DNA of 64,000 nucleotides from NCBI RefSeq assembly GCF_003989665.1, contig NZ_RZIJ01000002.1, positions 62,001 to 126,000 of the forward strand, read 5' to 3'. Position 1 is the first letter of the stretch; every line of letters begins with the position of its first letter. Shown here piece after piece: positions 61,136 through 64,000 of this stretch. The notes below the pieces were generated by a model, which saw only the letters and a program-made list of their open reading frames with translations, had not been told where the DNA came from and did not search any database. Origin of the DNA: Azospirillum doebereinerae. Lineage in GTDB: Bacteria > Pseudomonadota > Alphaproteobacteria > Azospirillales > Azospirillaceae. The position numbers and the translations under genes are program-made.

Positions 61136-62965
61136 ATGGAGGCTTCGATCCCCGCCAACGAGCAGGACCGACTGGCCGCGCTTCGTCGTTTTGAACTGCT
61201 CGACACCCCGCCGGAAGACGCTTTCGATCACATCACCCGGTTGGCCGCGAAGCTGCTGAACGTTCCCATCGCGCTGGTTTCGCTGATCGATCAGGACCGT
61301 CAATGGTTCAAGTCCCATCTGGGCCTTGCCGTGCGCGAGACCGCCCGCGAATTCGCCTTTTGCGCGCACGCCATCCATGGCGACGACGTCTTCATGGTCG
61401 AGGACGCGACCCTCGACCCGCGCTTCTCGAACAATCCCCTGGTCACCGAGGATCCCGGCATCCGCTTCTACGCGGGCGCCCCTCTGCGCACCTCGGACGG
61501 ACTGAACCTCGGCACCATCTGCGTGATCGACCGGGTTCCGCGCCCGGTCCTGGCGCCCGACGAGCAGGAGGCGCTCCGCAACCTCTCCTCCATGGTGATG
61601 ATGCTGATCGAGGCGCGGCAGGCCGTCGGCTATCTCCATCCGGTGACGGGGCTGTCGAACCGCTTCCGGTTCCTCAAGGACATCGACAATGTCCTGAAGC
61701 AGGACGGGCCGGCAGCATCGCGGACCGGCGTGGTCGTCTTCGACACGGCCGCCTCCGACCAGTACGCGACGCTGGCGCGCAGCCTGGGGCAGGTCATGGC
61801 CGATTTGTTCGAGGTGGCGGCGGCCCGGCGCATCGGCGATGCCCTCCCCGGCCGCCCGAAGCTCTACCATCTGTCCGCCGCACGCTTCGGATGCATCCTG
61901 CCCTTGCCTGACGACGCGGGGCTCGAACCCTGGCTGGACGCCGCGACCGCCGGGCTTGGGGCGCCGATCCTGTGCCAGGGCGTGCCGATCGCCACCTCGA
62001 ACGGCACCGGAGTCGCCCTCTTCCCGAGCGATGGCGCGAACGCGCTGGAGCTTCTGCGGGCCGCGACCACCGCCGCGCATCAGGCGATGGAAGGCAAGAC
62101 CCCCTGGTGCCGCTACGACGCGGCCCAGGACCACGCGTCCCAGCGGGCCTTCCACCTGCTCCGCGACATGGTGCCGGCGGTCGCCGCCACGGACCAGTTC
62201 AGGATCGTCTACCAGCCGAAGATCGACTTGGCGACCCGGCAGTGCGTGGGGTCGGAGGCCCTGCTGCGCTGGGTCCACCCGGACCTCGGCCCGATCTCCC
62301 CGGCGGAGTTCATCCCCTTGGCGGAGCGGACGGCCTTCGTCCGGCCGATCACCGACTGGGTCCTGAACGTGGTTCTGGCCCAGGTGGCCCAGTGGGAAAA
62401 AGCGGGGATCCGGCTGCGCACCTCGATCAACCTGTCGATGCTCGACCTCGAAGCCGACGATTTCAGCAACCGCATCACCGCCTTGCTCGACCATTACGGC
62501 GTTTCGCCGGACCTCATCGACTTCGAGGTGACGGAGAGCGCGCTGATGAAGGATCGCGGCAAGGTCAACCGGCAGTTCAAACGGATCCGCCAGCTTGGGA
62601 TCGAGTTCGAGATCGACGATTTCGGCACCGGGCAGAGCGCCCTGTCCTACCTGAAATACATTCCGGCCTCGGTGGTGAAGATCGACAAGCTGTTCGTCCA
62701 GGCACTCACCACGGACCGGAACGACCAGATCATGGTACGCTCCACCATCGACCTCGCCCACGAGCTTGGGTACCGGGTGGTGGCGGAGGGAATCGAAACC
62801 GTCGAGGTCTACGACTGGCTGCGCACCCATGGCTGCGACATCGGCCAAGGCTACCTGATGTCGCGCCCGCTGGAGGCCCCGGCCTTCGAAGCGTGGCTTC
62901 GCGCCGGGGGCTTCTCGGGACAGCCGCAAAAGACTCTCTGCGGAGCGAACGCCGGCAACGACTGA
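61136..62965 (+). CDS. GAF - degenerate GGDEF - EAL phosphodiesterase
   Basis: A 609-residue cytoplasmic signalling protein. Residues about 20-165 form a GAF sensor (FCAHAIHGDDVFMVEDATLD, GLNLGTICVID). A degenerate GGDEF domain without the GGDEF motif follows (about 170-330), then a full EAL domain: SEALLRWVHP, SINLSMLDL, EVTESALM, EIDDFGTGQSALSYLK, KIDKLFV, VAEGIET. All catalytic EAL residues are visible, so it should degrade c-di-GMP, linking a small-molecule or redox cue to motility. Confidence 0.93.
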   Translation: MEASIPANEQDRLAALRRFELLDTPPEDAFDHITRLAAKLLNVPIALVSLIDQDRQWFKSHLGLAVRETAREFAFCAHAIHGDDVFMVEDATLDPRFSNNPLVTEDPGIRFYAGAPLRTSDGLNLGTICVIDRVPRPVLAPDEQEALRNLSSMVMMLIEARQAVGYLHPVTGLSNRFRFLKDIDNVLKQDGPAASRTGVVVFDTAASDQYATLARSLGQVMADLFEVAAARRIGDALPGRPKLYHLSAARFGCILPLPDDAGLEPWLDAATAGLGAPILCQGVPIATSNGTGVALFPSDGANALELLRAATTAAHQAMEGKTPWCRYDAAQDHASQRAFHLLRDMVPAVAATDQFRIVYQPKIDLATRQCVGSEALLRWVHPDLGPISPAEFIPLAERTAFVRPITDWVLNVVLAQVAQWEKAGIRLRTSINLSMLDLEADDFSNRITALLDHYGVSPDLIDFEVTESALMKDRGKVNRQFKRIRQLGIEFEIDDFGTGQSALSYLKYIPASVVKIDKLFVQALTTDRNDQIMVRSTIDLAHELGYRVVAEGIETVEVYDWLRTHGCDIGQGYLMSRPLEAPAFEAWLRAGGFSGQPQKTLCGANAGND

Positions 62966-63019
62966 GCGCCTGGCGTTCGCCCTCACGGGAAAGGGGACCG
63001 ATTGAGCGGTCCCCGATCC

Positions 63020-64000
63020 TTACGCCGCCAGCGCGTTGCGGGTGTGCAGCGCGATCATCCGTTCCTCGTCGGTCGGGATGACGTAGACCGGGATGCGGCT
63101 GTCACCCGAGGAGATTTTCGCCGCGTTGGCCGTGTTGGCCGCCGCGTCGATGCTCACCCCCAGCCAGGCCAGCTTCTCAGCCACCAGCGCCCGCACCGGG
63201 GCGGAGCGCTCGCCGATGCCGGCCGTGAAGACCAGCGCGTCGATGCCGCCCATCGAGGAGGCCAGAGCGCCCGTCTCCTTGGCGATGCGGAAGCCGAACA
63301 GTTCCACCGCCTCCTGGGCGTGCGGGTCGGCGCTCTCCAGCAGGGCGCGCATGTCGTTCGACACGCCCGACACGCCGAGCAGCCCCGACTTGTTGTAGAG
63401 CAGCTTTTCGATGGCGCCGGCGTCCATCCCCTTCTCGCGCATCAGGTAGATCAGCACGCCGGGGTCGATGGCGCCGCAGCGGGTGCCCATCGGCAGACCG
63501 TCGAGCGCCGTGAAGCCCATCGTGCTGTCCATGCTGCGCCCGGCGTGGAGCGCGCACATGCTGGCGCCGCTGCCCAGATGCGCCACCACGACCCGCGCGT
63601 CGGCCAGTTCCGGCGCGATCTCCGGCAGGCGGCGGGCGATGTACTCGTAGCTCAGGCCGTGGAAGCCGTAGCGGCGCACGCCCTCGTCGGTCAGGTCGCG
63701 CGGAATGGCGAACATGCCGGCCTGCCAGGGCTGGCCCCGGTGGAAGGCGGTGTCGAAGCAGGCGACCTGCGGCAGTTCCGGATGCGCCTCGGCCAGCGCG
63801 CGGATGGCGGCAAGGTTGTGCGGCTGGTGCAGCGGGGCCAGCGGAACCAGCCCCTCCAGCTCATCCAGCACCGCCGGGGTGATGCGGACCGGGGCGGCGT
63901 GGCGGATGCCGCCATGCACCACCCGGTGGCCGGCGGCGACCAGCGTCGCCCCGTCCAGCCGGGCCTCGATCCAGTCGAGCAGGTAGGCGAGCAGCGCGGT
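63020..64000 (-). CDS. ackA: Acetate kinase, N-terminus beyond right edge
   Basis: AckA interconverts acetyl phosphate and acetate with ATP. The 327 residues in the window include the signature MGFTALDGLPMGTRCGAIDP, the phosphate-binding HLGSGASMCALHAG, YGFHGLSYEYIARRL and the C-terminal VFTAGIGERSAPVR. The frame stays open through position 64000 (ending GHRVVHGG read inward), so the first ~70 residues are missing. Its usual partner pta, or a phosphoketolase, is not in view. Confidence 0.96.
   Translation of the reverse strand, partial: TALLAYLLDWIEARLDGATLVAAGHRVVHGGIRHAAPVRITPAVLDELEGLVPLAPLHQPHNLAAIRALAEAHPELPQVACFDTAFHRGQPWQAGMFAIPRDLTDEGVRRYGFHGLSYEYIARRLPEIAPELADARVVVAHLGSGASMCALHAGRSMDSTMGFTALDGLPMGTRCGAIDPGVLIYLMREKGMDAGAIEKLLYNKSGLLGVSGVSNDMRALLESADPHAQEAVELFGFRIAKETGALASSMGGIDALVFTAGIGERSAPVRALVAEKLAWLGVSIDAAANTANAAKISSGDSRIPVYVIPTDEERMIALHTRNALAA

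Overview
The window looks like chromosomal DNA of a high-GC alphaproteobacterium of the Rhodospirillales, most likely Azospirillum or a close relative. The reasons are the very GC-rich coding bias, the order carA / yqeY / dnaG, an F0-only ATP synthase operon with a separate b' subunit, the large number of chemoreceptors, a long flagellin, and a BamF-like lipoprotein. This is inference from gene content; no marker RNA gene is present. I saw no rRNA, tRNA, CRISPR array, insertion sequence or prophage. Several dozen protein genes are called, and most are ordinary core metabolism.

Layout. 1-7.6 kb: dnaG (cut by the left edge) and yqeY diverge from carA, followed by two small genes, serA, an ArsC-like protein and prmB. 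7.7-14 kb: an alpha/beta hydrolase, then a TetR / adaptor / RND pump operon with overlapping genes and a clear promoter-operator. 14-17.2 kb: acyltransferase, uracil-DNA glycosylase, pterin dehydratase and an enolase-superfamily epimerase. 17.3-20.5 kb: a chemosensory block made of a cytoplasmic receptor with inverted domain order, a membrane receptor with no periplasmic domain, and an overlapping stand-alone Aer-type PAS protein. 20.8-25.9 kb: a CRTAC1-like beta-propeller protein, minCDE and phoH, with a probable structured leader or small RNA ahead of phoH. 26-29.1 kb: a chemoreceptor fused to hemerythrin, and a SCO copper chaperone. 29.2-32 kb: atpI-B-E-F'-F. 32-41 kb: a LigB-type dioxygenase, a membrane kinase without the usual phospho-accepting His, an aldolase with mobA, moaA, a CoA transferase, and a pentapeptide-repeat protein. 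40-48.4 kb: a GNAT-like protein, RidA, flagellin, an S10 peptidase, a chemoreceptor and a free hemerythrin. 48.5-57.2 kb: a CdtB-like nuclease opposite pyrE, then ileS, lspA, a BamF-like lipoprotein and a pair of M16 peptidases. 57.4-64 kb: a tiny acidic protein, pgi, two unknown proteins, a GAF/EAL phosphodiesterase, and ackA cut by the right edge.

How the genes work together. The strongest theme is sensing of oxygen, redox state and energy coupled to motility: four chemoreceptors, a PAS protein, two hemerythrin domains, a flagellin and a c-di-GMP phosphodiesterase. The least expected items are the CdtB-like nuclease, the split aerotaxis receptor next to an inverted receptor, the kinase with Gln in the H-box, and a family of compound palindromic intergenic repeats with at least four copies in 64 kb.
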